Shown here: in pieces, positions 16,217 to 24,199 of the stretch
Position numbering within the stretch: position 1 is the stretch's first letter
How the letters are laid out: the number at the start of each line of letters is the position of its first letter
NCBI GenBank assembly: GCA_947302515.1
Contig: CAMYVT010000019.1
Coordinates: 1 to 32,933, forward strand
Length of the DNA stretch: 32,933 nt
Reading direction: 5' to 3'
Source: an uncultured Caryophanales bacterium
Lineage (GTDB): Bacteria > Bacillota_I > Bacilli_A > RF39 > UBA660
Made by a program: the position numbers and the translations under genes
The notes under the pieces: generated by a model
Seen by the model: the letters and a program-made list of their open reading frames with translations, nothing else
What the model was told of the DNA's origin: nothing
The model's database searches: none

Positions 16217-18550
16217 ATGAGTAATAATTATACTGGAATCATTTCATCTGTTATATCAGACACAAGAATAATGCATCCTATTGAGGTAAGCGGTAATTTA
16301 AGATTAGATCAACATGAGCAATTAGGTATACCTTTTTATCATTTGCAAAATAATCCCAGAGTTCCTTATTTTAGAGATATAATATTAGAATACTTAAAAC
16401 AGGATTCTATAAAATTCTCTGCAACTGTTGCAATTACAAAAGATATTTTGGATGACGATGAGTTATTTGGAGCAATTAGGGAAAAGATAGAAAGAGATAA
16501 CAACGTATTTGTCATTAGAATTGTAGATGAAGATTATACACTAACACAAGAAGATTTTAATAAGTTATCATTTGCTAAATGTATTGCCGTTGATAATTGT
16601 GTGGAAGAACTTAACAATGAGCCAAAACTTGTTATTCAACACGGAATATTTAAGTATGGTCAACAAGCAACTGCTCAACCAGTTCTAGAAAGAAGAGATA
16701 ATTTTGATGATTTAGAATCAAGAATAACATATCATATTAATCACAGATTAACTGAAGATGAATTTGTTATTTTAGCAAGACATTTAAATAGTTCATCAAT
16801 ATCAGCAATAGAATTAGATTATTTTGATCCATCATATTATGAAGATTTCTTAAGAGGATTACAAAGACATAATGTTAGAAATAATATTAATATTCAAATA
16901 ATAGGATATTTATTAGAAGATCAATTAGAAACATATGAAAGATTACAAGGATATCCGTATGAAATAGATGTGGTTTATAGTACATGTCATGATAAAGTAG
17001 ATATGTATCAAAATGAACCATACACTGAAAATAGATTATATTATTCACAAATTGAAGGTGGAGGAAAAACATCTTTACAAAATTATTTAAATGTACTAAG
17101 AGTTGTTCATGATTTTGAATCAGTGGTTGCTAAAGGTAATCTTTCTCCATTAGAAACAGCTATTTTAGCAAAAATGCAGATAGACTTAGAATATATTTAT
17201 GATCCAGATGCTGATTTCGTTGATGAATGGGATAATATTAATTTAAGTCAAATAATTAATCATGAAGTAGATGGTAAAAAAAGAGCAGTATGTATGGGAT
17301 TTTCTACTTTATATTCTGCTTTACTAAGAAGATCAGGTATACCAATGTTCCGTTATAGTACAACTGGTCATTCTAGAAGTATTGGTAGAATTAAAGATGA
17401 GAAATATGGAGTAGATACAATTTGTACTTGTGATATAACATTTGATTTGCAATCAAGTCATAACGAAAGACCAACATATACTTATTTTATGGTTGCTCCA
17501 AGAGAATACTTAGGATATACATATAATGATGAATTTGAACATATGACTATAGCTGATACTCTTGCTTTACCAATTGATGAATATCAAAGAGTAGTACATG
17601 ATACAAATTTGTTTTATGAAGAGTTCTATCATCCAGTAGGTTATGAACCTATGGGATATACTGCTAGAATGTTAGAATTAATGGATGTTGTTCCACAAGA
17701 AGGAATAGGTATAGATGTTTATGATGTTATTTATACTCTATGTGAAAATGGTCAGTTAGAATCAATTCCACAAGAAACAATACTTCAAGCAATAGATAAT
17801 GTTCTACAATTTTTAAGAGTTGATCAATCTACATTAGAATTCTATCATTCAGAAGCAGAAGAAAGTTTTGATGATCGTTTTAGTGTTTATGGTGATTTAC
17901 CAACTATTCGTGGAGATTTTAATCAAGAATATGAAGTAGAACCTTTAACACAAGATAATGTAAGTGAATATAGAAGCCAATTACCAGAGGAAAGACCTAA
18001 ATATTATATGTCTTTACCAGATGATTATGGACAGACACAAGAAGAACCAATAATAACAAATAATCCATCAGAGAGTCCAACAAACAGTGAAATACAAGAT
18101 ATGCTTGATGATAATGAAGATTATATTCCTGGAGCAACTATTCCCAAACCCCGTAATAGAGAATATAATGAAACAGAAGAAGAATATGTTGAATATTTAA
18201 GACAATATTATACTGAAAATTTCCCTAATTATAGGTATTTAGAAACATTGTTAAAGCATGTTGAAGATTCAAATATAACAATATATGATTACTATGTAGA
18301 AGTAGCAGATCATTATAGAAATAATGAAGAAGGATTAATTCCTGATTTTGAAAAGAATAATCCATTTATAAGAGTTGAAGATCTTAAATTATTAGTAGAT
18401 TCTAAAGATGAAAGAATATCATTGTATTTTGCAATGACACTTTCTAAAACAGTAGAAAAGAATCTTCCACAATATATTAAATTACAATCACAAAATGCCT
18501 TTAGAGATCAAACAGATGATTATTTAAGAGAAATTGAGAGAAGAATGTAA
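16217..18550 (+). CDS. large transglutaminase-like protein
   Basis: 777 residues, acidic, with no signal peptide or membrane segment. The centre holds a transglutaminase-like core: AVCMGFSTLYSALLRRSGIP with Cys359, TTGHSRS with His385 and TCDITFD with Asp406, in the Cys-His-Asp order of the fold. The N-terminal ~300 residues and the C-terminal ~330 residues match nothing I know; residues about 585-630 are rich in Pro, Glu and Asn and look disordered. The activity may be proteolytic or transferase. ATG 16217 is preceded by AGAGGTG (16204-16210); a GTG at 16208 lies in that site. It directly follows the large RNA gene but should have its own promoter (TATAAT 16190-16195). The CorB-like gene begins one base after its stop. 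Confidence 0.75.
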   Translation: MSNNYTGIISSVISDTRIMHPIEVSGNLRLDQHEQLGIPFYHLQNNPRVPYFRDIILEYLKQDSIKFSATVAITKDILDDDELFGAIREKIERDNNVFVIRIVDEDYTLTQEDFNKLSFAKCIAVDNCVEELNNEPKLVIQHGIFKYGQQATAQPVLERRDNFDDLESRITYHINHRLTEDEFVILARHLNSSSISAIELDYFDPSYYEDFLRGLQRHNVRNNINIQIIGYLLEDQLETYERLQGYPYEIDVVYSTCHDKVDMYQNEPYTENRLYYSQIEGGGKTSLQNYLNVLRVVHDFESVVAKGNLSPLETAILAKMQIDLEYIYDPDADFVDEWDNINLSQIINHEVDGKKRAVCMGFSTLYSALLRRSGIPMFRYSTTGHSRSIGRIKDEKYGVDTICTCDITFDLQSSHNERPTYTYFMVAPREYLGYTYNDEFEHMTIADTLALPIDEYQRVVHDTNLFYEEFYHPVGYEPMGYTARMLELMDVVPQEGIGIDVYDVIYTLCENGQLESIPQETILQAIDNVLQFLRVDQSTLEFYHSEAEESFDDRFSVYGDLPTIRGDFNQEYEVEPLTQDNVSEYRSQLPEERPKYYMSLPDDYGQTQEEPIITNNPSESPTNSEIQDMLDDNEDYIPGATIPKPRNREYNETEEEYVEYLRQYYTENFPNYRYLETLLKHVEDSNITIYDYYVEVADHYRNNEEGLIPDFEKNNPFIRVEDLKLLVDSKDERISLYFAMTLSKTVEKNLPQYIKLQSQNAFRDQTDDYLREIERRM

Positions 18551-18551
18551 T

Positions 18552-19148
18552 ATGTTTAAAAAATTAAAAAAACAGAATGAATTACAAAATTTAATAGAAG
18601 TAACTAAAAGAAAAGAAAAAATAAAAAAAGAAACTGTAGACTGGAAATGGATTTTTATAGTTCTAATATTATCATTTTTTATATCTTTTGGAATGGCTTT
18701 TATTGCAGAAATAACAATTCCTCATTTTGAAATATGGTTAGGAGTTATTATTACTTTATTATTTATCTTTTTAGGAATTATGTTTGATTTGATAGGAGTA
18801 TCTGTAACTGCAGCAGATGAAGCGGTATTTCATTCTATGAATTCAAGAAAAGTAAAAGGAGCTAGTGTAGCAGTTAAATTTAAAAAGAGTGCTGATAAAG
18901 TATCCAGCTTCTTTTGTGATGTTATAGGAGATATTTGTGGAATAATATCAGGTGCAGCAGGTACTTCAATAGCCCTAAATTTAATAAATACTTTTCATTT
19001 TAACGCATTAATTACATCAATTTTAGTAGCAGCTATAATTGCTTCTTTAACAATAGGTGGAAAAGCTATTGGAAAGAGCTTTGCTATTAATAAAAGTTCA
19101 ATTATTTTATATGAATTCTCAAAATTTATTTCTAATTTTTATAAATAG
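18552..19148 (+). CDS. CorB-like membrane protein
   Basis: 198 residues. A basic N-terminal helix is followed by four hydrophobic segments (about 32-52, 58-78, 127-150 and 152-175). The stretch VTAADEAVFHSMNSRKVKGA and the following SGAAGTS resemble the short Firmicutes proteins annotated as Mg2+/Co2+ transporter CorB-like; true ion transport is not shown. I chose ATG 18552, immediately after the previous stop, over an upstream TTG (18534). The two genes are probably co-translated. Confidence 0.7.
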   Translation: MFKKLKKQNELQNLIEVTKRKEKIKKETVDWKWIFIVLILSFFISFGMAFIAEITIPHFEIWLGVIITLLFIFLGIMFDLIGVSVTAADEAVFHSMNSRKVKGASVAVKFKKSADKVSSFFCDVIGDICGIISGAAGTSIALNLINTFHFNALITSILVAAIIASLTIGGKAIGKSFAINKSSIILYEFSKFISNFYK

Positions 19149-19153
19149 TGTGT

Positions 19154-19159
19154 TATAAT
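19154..19159 (+). promoter_or_regulatory. -10 box for the kinase-fold-like gene
   Basis: TATAAT preceded by TGT, 24 bases before ATG 19183. No clear -35 box. Confidence 0.45.
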
Positions 19160-19182
19160 ACTCGACAAGGGAGTCGGGATAT

Positions 19183-19854
19183 ATGGGATATAAATTAGAA
19201 GGAAGAGAAGTAGATTTATCTGGTTTAAGAAAATTAACATTTACTCCATCATCTAAAGCAGGGGATGTTTATCGCTATAAGAACTATGCTATTAGAATAT
19301 TTAGAGATGGAGAAGAACCAATTGATGTAGAAACAGCTAATTATTTAACTAACATAAGAACAGATAGAATAATACTTCCTAAAAAATTATTATTTTATAA
19401 TAATGCTTTTAAAGGTTATACAATGAAACTTGTATCACAAAAGGGTGCAGGCAAAAGAATTTCTACAACTCCAAAAGAAGAATTTATTGATAATCTAATG
19501 GCATTAGAATATGATATTGAAACACTAAGTCAAAGAAAAGTATTACTAAATGGAGCAACTCCAGGTTATACTTTATATAATGGAGAATTATATATTGTAG
19601 ATCCTAGTAATTATAGAATATTAGATTCAGTAGATCCAGAAAAATTAGAACAATTAAATCAATTTCAATTACACTTACTTATAACAGAATTAGTAGCGGC
19701 TGATTTAAGAAAAGCAAATGTTCCTCAATCATCAATACAAAGAGTAAAAGAAGTATTAGGATTAAGGGACATTGATCAATCAAGCAGTAGTTATTTTAAT
19801 GAGCTAATGCAGGAACAAAAAAACTTAAAAGAGTTAGTAAAGAAGATAGGTTAG
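19183..19854 (+). CDS. hypothetical protein with kinase-fold features
   Basis: 223 residues. The pattern GDVYRYKNYAIRIF, then a helix and TDRIILPKKLLFYNNAFKGYTMKLV, then GYTLYNGELYIVDPSNYRIL, recalls the N-lobe, hinge and metal-binding strand of a protein kinase-like fold. The glycine loop is not clear, Arg stands where the ATP-binding Lys would be, and no HRD-type catalytic loop is visible, so it may be a pseudokinase or only a look-alike. AAGGGAG (19167-19173) precedes ATG 19183. It ends in a terminator that overlaps its stop. Confidence 0.6.
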   Translation: MGYKLEGREVDLSGLRKLTFTPSSKAGDVYRYKNYAIRIFRDGEEPIDVETANYLTNIRTDRIILPKKLLFYNNAFKGYTMKLVSQKGAGKRISTTPKEEFIDNLMALEYDIETLSQRKVLLNGATPGYTLYNGELYIVDPSNYRILDSVDPEKLEQLNQFQLHLLITELVAADLRKANVPQSSIQRVKEVLGLRDIDQSSSSYFNELMQEQKNLKELVKKIG

Positions 19855-19870
19855 AAACTTGTCTTTTTTT
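19843..19870 (+). terminator. terminator with the stop codon in its loop
   Basis: AAGATAGGTT (19843-19852) pairs with AACTTGTCTT (19856-19865) through two G-T pairs. The TAG stop (19852-19854) lies at the loop, and a T run follows. Confidence 0.7.
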
Positions 19871-19930
19871 GCTTTTTAAGGTAAAATATAATAAGTTTTG
19901 AGAAATACAAAAACATGTTGAGGTGATAAA

Positions 19931-21520
19931 ATGATACAAGTAAGTAATGTAAGTTTAAAATTTGGAAAAAGAACATTATTTGAAGATGTTAATTTAAAAT
20001 TTACTAATGGGAATTGTTATGGATTAATTGGAGCAAATGGTTCTGGTAAATCTACATTTTTAAAATTATTAAGTGGTGAATTAGATACTACAACAGGTGA
20101 AATAACTGTTTCTAAAGGAGAAAGAATATCATTTTTAAAACAAGATCACTATCAATATGATGAAAAAAGAGTAATTGATGTTGTAATAATGGGAAACTCT
20201 AAATTATATGAAATAATGGAAGAGAAAGACAAGATGTACCAGCAAACAGAATTTTCTGATGAAGATGGTATGAAATTAGCTAATCTTGAAGCAGAATTTA
20301 TGGAATTAGATGGCTGGAATGCTGAACCAGATGCTGCACAACTTCTAAATAATTTAGGTGTTCCTGAGGAAAATCATTATATGTTAATGAAAGAAATACC
20401 AGTAAAACTTAGAGTAAAAGTTTTATTAGCACAAGCTTTATTTGGTAATCCTGATATTTTATTATTAGATGAACCAACAAACTCCCTAGACTTAGAAGCA
20501 ATAAGATGGTTAGAAGAATTCTTAATAAATTTTCCAAATACAGTAATAATCGTATCTCATGACAGACATTTCTTAAATAAAGTATGTACTCATATATGTG
20601 ATATTGATTATACAAAAATTAAATTATATATAGGTAATTATGATTTCTGGTATGAATCAAGTGAATTATTACAAAGACAAATGAGAGAATCTAATAAGAA
20701 GAAAGAAGAAAAAATAAAAGAATTACAAGCCTTCATAGCAAGATTCTCTGCTAATGCATCTAAATCAAAACAAGCAACTTCTCGTAAAAAAATGCTAGAA
20801 AAAATTGAATTAGATGAAATAGTTCCAAGTAGTAGAAAATATCCATTTATAGATTTTAAAATAGAAAAACCAGCAGGTAAAGAAATATTAAAAGTAGAAA
20901 ATCTTACTAAAGAAATAGATGGAAAGAAAGTTTTAGATAAAGTATCATTTACTGTATTAAAAGGAGATAAAATTTGTATCTTAGCAAAAGATGATATGGT
21001 TAAAACTACATTATTTAATATTCTTGCAGGAAAAGAAAAGTATGATAAAGGTACAATTGAATGGGGAAAAACTATTATTCCAGGATACTTACCACAAGAT
21101 AATACAGAATTCTTTAATTCTGAAAAAAATATCATGGAATGGATGGGCTCATTCTATGATATTAAAGATGAACAAGTACTTAGAGGATTCTTAGGTAGAA
21201 TGCTATTCTCTGGAGATGATGTATTTAAAAAAGTAAATGTTTTATCTGGTGGAGAAAAAGCAAGATGTATGTTATCAAAAATAATGTTACAACAACCTAA
21301 TTTCTTAATACTAGATGAACCAACAAACCATTTGGATTTGGAAAGTATTACATCATTAAATAAAGGAATGTGTAATTTTACTGGAGAAATATTATTCACT
21401 ACACGTGACTATGAATTAAATAGTACTGTTGCTAATAGAGTTATAGAAATATTAGAAGATGGAAAAATAATAGATAGACAAATTCCATATGAAGAATATA
21501 TAGATAGAGTAGAAAAATAA
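19931..21520 (+). CDS. ABC-F family ATPase with one degenerate ATP site
   Basis: 529 residues, two ATPase domains joined by a basic helical linker (about 245-300), no membrane segments: an ABC-F protein of the YbiT-like length, expected to act on ribosomes. Domain 1 has Walker A GANGSGKST (34-42), Walker B LLLDEPTNSLD (177-187) and H-loop SHD (209-211). Domain 2 has signature LSGGEK (438-443) and Walker B LILDEPTNHLD. But signature 1 reads IPVKL (156-160), Walker A of domain 2 reads AKDDMVKT (352-359) and the domain 2 H-loop reads TTRD (490-493). These three all belong to the same composite site, which therefore looks inactive, while the other is intact. Confidence 0.9.
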   Translation: MIQVSNVSLKFGKRTLFEDVNLKFTNGNCYGLIGANGSGKSTFLKLLSGELDTTTGEITVSKGERISFLKQDHYQYDEKRVIDVVIMGNSKLYEIMEEKDKMYQQTEFSDEDGMKLANLEAEFMELDGWNAEPDAAQLLNNLGVPEENHYMLMKEIPVKLRVKVLLAQALFGNPDILLLDEPTNSLDLEAIRWLEEFLINFPNTVIIVSHDRHFLNKVCTHICDIDYTKIKLYIGNYDFWYESSELLQRQMRESNKKKEEKIKELQAFIARFSANASKSKQATSRKKMLEKIELDEIVPSSRKYPFIDFKIEKPAGKEILKVENLTKEIDGKKVLDKVSFTVLKGDKICILAKDDMVKTTLFNILAGKEKYDKGTIEWGKTIIPGYLPQDNTEFFNSEKNIMEWMGSFYDIKDEQVLRGFLGRMLFSGDDVFKKVNVLSGGEKARCMLSKIMLQQPNFLILDEPTNHLDLESITSLNKGMCNFTGEILFTTRDYELNSTVANRVIEILEDGKIIDRQIPYEEYIDRVEK

Positions 21521-21522
21521 TG

Positions 21523-21551
21523 TTGACACATTGACTTCATTTTAATATATT
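21523..21551 (+). promoter_or_regulatory. promoter of the thioredoxin-like gene
   Basis: TTGACA (21523-21528), 17-bp spacer, TATATT (21546-21551). A second TTGACT follows at 21531-21536. Confidence 0.65.
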
Positions 21552-21570
21552 GTAATAAAGGAGAGATAAT

Positions 21571-22098
21571 ATGAATAAAAAAGTTTTAACAATAGGTGGA
21601 ATAGTAGTTTTAGTAGTATTACTAGTTCTTACTATGTCAATTAAACCTAAAGAAGGAGCAGGAGAAGTAAAGAAAACAGTTTCAAATGATCCAAATGTAA
21701 TTCTTTCTAATGCAGAGAAAGAAAGTGCAGCAGTAAAAGAAGATGAAAAGGGAGAATTTATTCAAATAGATATCGATAAATATTTAGAGTATTACAATGG
21801 CTCTGAAGCAAAGATAATATTATTAGCAAGACCAACTTGCCATTATTGTCAAATTGCAGAACCAATTATTCAAAAATTGGTAAAAGATTATAATCTAGAA
21901 GTAAATTATTTAAATACAGATAATTTTACAGAAGATACTCAAACAACTTTTGTTCAATCAGACGAAGCTTTTAGTGAAGGCTTTGGAACACCATATTTAT
22001 TTATAGTAAAAGATTCATCAATAGTTGATTCAGTTGATGGTTTAACAGATACTGCTCACTATGAAAGTTTCTTTTCAACAAATGGGTTTATAGAATAA
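21571..22098 (+). CDS. membrane-anchored thioredoxin-like protein
   Basis: 175 residues. A single N-terminal membrane segment (about 5-22) is followed by a linker and a thioredoxin-type domain: ARPTCHYCQIAEP holds the redox pair Cys90 and Cys93, and GTPYLF supplies the cis-proline (Pro141). The domain faces outward, where it may reduce or form disulfides, for example in the Cys-rich hydrolase at 14780-15463; that partner is a guess. GGAGAG precedes ATG 21571, and the PH-domain gene follows 13 bases later. Confidence 0.82.
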   Translation: MNKKVLTIGGIVVLVVLLVLTMSIKPKEGAGEVKKTVSNDPNVILSNAEKESAAVKEDEKGEFIQIDIDKYLEYYNGSEAKIILLARPTCHYCQIAEPIIQKLVKDYNLEVNYLNTDNFTEDTQTTFVQSDEAFSEGFGTPYLFIVKDSSIVDSVDGLTDTAHYESFFSTNGFIE

Positions 22099-22111
22099 AA
22101 GGAGGAATTTT

Positions 22112-22555
22112 ATGGGAAATTCAGTATATAGACAAGTACTAAGATTTAAAGCACAATATCCAATGACTATTGGATGGAGATTAAAACAAAATTCATCTGT
22201 AGTAGAAAGACATCTAAACCCAGATGAAGAAGTTCTTTATGCCTTTGTTGCTCAAAAGAATGATAGTTCCTTTAGTATATTTGGTACAGCAGTAGTAGCT
22301 TTAACTAATAAAAGAATATTAATTGGTAGAAAAAGAGTAATTATAGGATATTTTTTAAATTCAATTACCCCAGATATGTATAATGATTTAAAAATATCAA
22401 GTGGAATCTTATGGGGAAAAGTATATATTGATACCATAAAAGAATTTGTAACATTATCTAATATTGATAATGCTGCTCTAACAGAAATAGAAACACAGAT
22501 TACAAGTTACATGATGGAGGAAAAAAAGAAGTATGGATTAAGAGAAGAAGACTAG
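22112..22555 (+). CDS. bacterial PH-domain protein
   Basis: 147 residues, soluble. The segment LNPDEEVLYAFVAQ, then VVALTNKRILIGRKRV (about residues 60-77) and YIDTIKEFVTLSN, follows the beta-strand pattern of bacterial PH (YokE/bPH) domains: a turn TNKRILIG at the end of a strand is the hallmark. The ligand and function are unknown. AAAGGAGGA precedes ATG 22112, in the same operon as the thioredoxin-like gene. Confidence 0.75.
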   Translation: MGNSVYRQVLRFKAQYPMTIGWRLKQNSSVVERHLNPDEEVLYAFVAQKNDSSFSIFGTAVVALTNKRILIGRKRVIIGYFLNSITPDMYNDLKISSGILWGKVYIDTIKEFVTLSNIDNAALTEIETQITSYMMEEKKKYGLREED

Positions 22556-22573
22556 AGAAAAGTCTTCTTTTTT
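22545..22573 (+). terminator. terminator overlapping the stop codon
   Basis: AAGAAGACT (22545-22553) pairs with AGTCTTCTT (22561-22569), followed by Ts. The TAG stop (22553-22555) lies at the stem-loop boundary. Confidence 0.85.
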
Positions 22574-22596
22574 GTTATACTTAGATAGGTGATACT

Positions 22597-23799
22597 ATGA
22601 AAAAGTATAAGAGTTATTTAACTATCGCAGTAATTATCTTATTAATACCTATTATTTATAAAACATTTATGACTCATAGTGAAAGAGAATATAAAGTAAA
22701 TAACTATAAAGTATTTGAAATTTTTAATAAAAAAGATAAAAATCATTATTATGATTTTATAATTAAAAATAAAAAAGAAAAATATTCTTATACCATTGAA
22801 AATAATGCTCATAAAAGGTTAAAAATAATAAAAGATATCAAAGTATATAATGAAAAAGATATAAGTTGTATAGTACCAATTTACAAGAATAATAAACAAC
22901 CAGATATTTATTGTTTAAAAGGAAAGGAACAAGTATCAAAATATTATTTAAAAGATAATAATAGTTTTAAAAAAATAGTAAAGAAAGTAAAAAAATATAA
23001 GATTAGTATTCCTAAATCAAGTAATACAAAAAAAGAATATAAAAATATAACAATATATACTAAAAATATTCCAGATAATAATAAGATAATAGTATGGGAT
23101 TATAAAGGAATAGTATTAATTGATAATAATGAGAATAAGTATATTAAGTTTTTAGAAAATGATTTATATGATAATATCATGGCAACAACAACAAAAAGAT
23201 ATTTTGCTATATTTGAAAATACTTCTGTTAATGGAATAGAAAATATTTATTGTTATGATTTAGAAAAGAACAAAGAAAAAACTATAACATTAAAAACATT
23301 AGTAAATAAAGACTCTTATATTAATGGAGTAGTAGATGATACTGTTTATGTAACTGATAGAAGAGCAAAAAAACAATTTACTATTAATATTAAGAAAGAA
23401 GAAATAAAAGAAGTTGGAAATGAAGAAATAGGATTTATTAAAGTAACTAGTAATAATAAAGAAAATTTATCAAAAAAAGAATTCTTAAAAGAAGATCAAC
23501 ATTTTAGTAATGAGAGATTAATAAATAAAGAGATTACTAAATCAAAAGATTTAATAAAAGAAAATAATTACTATTATTATTATGGAAAAGATAAAATGTA
23601 TAAACAGATGGATAGAGGTAATAGAGTATTATTGTTTGAAAGTAAAGATATAGAAGAGTGGAATATAAAAGATGGAGATATTATTTATAGAAAAGATGGG
23701 GGATTGTATCTATATAATGATGAAGTTGGATTAAGATTATTAATAGAATATAATGAATTAAAATATAATTATAATAATATCTATTATTTATGGAAGTAG
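22597..23799 (+). CDS. membrane-anchored protein, unknown
   Basis: 400 residues, very rich in Lys, Asn and Tyr. A single N-terminal membrane segment (about 6-24) is followed by a long outward part made of short strands with repeated IYCL, IYCYDL and LYLYND-like stretches, which could be a beta-propeller; this is a weak impression. No motif is recognised. AT content is high even for this window. GATACT with a weak AGGTG precedes ATG 22597. Confidence 0.7.
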   Translation: MKKYKSYLTIAVIILLIPIIYKTFMTHSEREYKVNNYKVFEIFNKKDKNHYYDFIIKNKKEKYSYTIENNAHKRLKIIKDIKVYNEKDISCIVPIYKNNKQPDIYCLKGKEQVSKYYLKDNNSFKKIVKKVKKYKISIPKSSNTKKEYKNITIYTKNIPDNNKIIVWDYKGIVLIDNNENKYIKFLENDLYDNIMATTTKRYFAIFENTSVNGIENIYCYDLEKNKEKTITLKTLVNKDSYINGVVDDTVYVTDRRAKKQFTINIKKEEIKEVGNEEIGFIKVTSNNKENLSKKEFLKEDQHFSNERLINKEITKSKDLIKENNYYYYYGKDKMYKQMDRGNRVLLFESKDIEEWNIKDGDIIYRKDGGLYLYNDEVGLRLLIEYNELKYNYNNIYYLWK

Positions 23800-23816
23800 A
23801 AATACTTCTTTTTTTT
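23793..23816 (+). terminator. terminator overlapping the stop codon
   Basis: GAAGTA (23793-23798), loop GAAA, TACTTC (23803-23808), then eight Ts. The TAG stop (23797-23799) is inside the hairpin. Confidence 0.85.
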
Positions 23817-23825
23817 ATAAAGTTA

Positions 23826-23854
23826 TTGTATTTTAAAAAGATAATTGCTATAAT
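23826..23854 (+). promoter_or_regulatory. promoter of the tRNA-Cys repeat transcript
   Basis: TTGTAT (23826-23831), 17-bp spacer, TATAAT (23849-23854); a second TATAAT follows at 23854-23859. Predicted start near 23861, upstream of both 44-nt repeats, so repeats and tRNAs share one transcript. Confidence 0.7.
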
Positions 23855-23865
23855 ATAATGCATGA

Positions 23866-23953
23866 GATGGGGCTTTAGCACAAGAAATAATCAGTGTTAA
23901 AAACCTATAGATGGGGCTTTAGCACAAGAGAAGATCTGTGTTAAAAAACTATA
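23866..23953 (+). repeat. two 44-nt tandem repeats copying the 5' end of tRNA-Cys
   Basis: Units at 23866-23909 and 23910-23953. Both begin GATGGGGCTTTAGC, the same 14 bases that open the tRNA-Cys at 23954 (three leader bases plus the first 11 of the tRNA), and both end with GTGTTAAAA and CTATA. The period is exactly 44 and the tRNA is in register as the third unit. In each unit AGCAC can pair with GTGTT; in unit 2 the stem is 6 bp. The rest of the tRNA body is missing from the repeats. Confidence 0.9.
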
Positions 23954-23956
23954 GAT

Positions 23957-24030
23957 GGGGCTTTAGCCAAGTGGTAAGGCGTGGGTCTGCAACACCCTGA
24001 TCACCGGTTCAAATCCGGTAGGCCCCTCCA
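23957..24030 (+). tRNA. tRNA-Cys (GCA anticodon)
   Basis: Acceptor GGGGCTT/AGGCCCC with one G-T pair, anticodon stem TGGGT/ACCCT, loop CTGCAAC (anticodon GCA, Cys), T arm ACCGG-TTCAAAT-CCGGT, discriminator T as expected for Cys, CCA encoded. Confidence 0.97.
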
Positions 24031-24036
24031 TTTTTT

Positions 24037-24111
24037 GCGAACGTGGTTCAATGGTTAGAATACGGCCTTGCCAAGGCTGTGATGGGGGTTCAATTCCCCT
24101 CGTTCGCTCCA
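24037..24111 (+). tRNA. tRNA-Gly (GCC anticodon)
   Basis: Acceptor GCGAACG/CGTTCGC, loop TTGCCAA (anticodon GCC, Gly), T arm GGGGT-TCAATT-CCCCT, discriminator T, CCA encoded. Six bases after tRNA-Cys, in the same transcript. Confidence 0.97.
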
Positions 24112-24129
24112 TTTTATAAAATTGAAATA

Positions 24130-24158
24130 AAACTTAATTGAAATGATTAAGTTTTTTT
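24130..24158 (+). terminator. terminator of the tRNA transcript
   Basis: AAACTTAA (24130-24137) pairs with TTAAGTTT (24147-24154), then a T run. Confidence 0.8.
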
Positions 24159-24161
24159 GTT

Positions 24162-24187
24162 AAAAAAAACCAGATAAATCTGGTTTT
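24162..24187 (-). terminator. terminator of the minus-strand gene at 24200
   Basis: AAAACCAGAT (24166-24175), loop AA, ATCTGGTTTT (24178-24187). The A run at 24162-24169 gives the U tail on the minus strand. Confidence 0.85.
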
Positions 24188-24199
24188 ATTTGAAATGAT

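Noticed and set aside
19163..19176. Hairpin CGAC/GTCG with the ribosome binding site in its loop
   Set aside because: The -10 box at 19154-19159 puts the transcript start near 19166, so the left arm is mostly not transcribed.
23866..23953. 44-nt repeats as a CRISPR array
   Set aside because: Only two units, directly abutting with no spacers, and clearly derived from the 5' end of the adjacent tRNA-Cys; no cas genes nearby.
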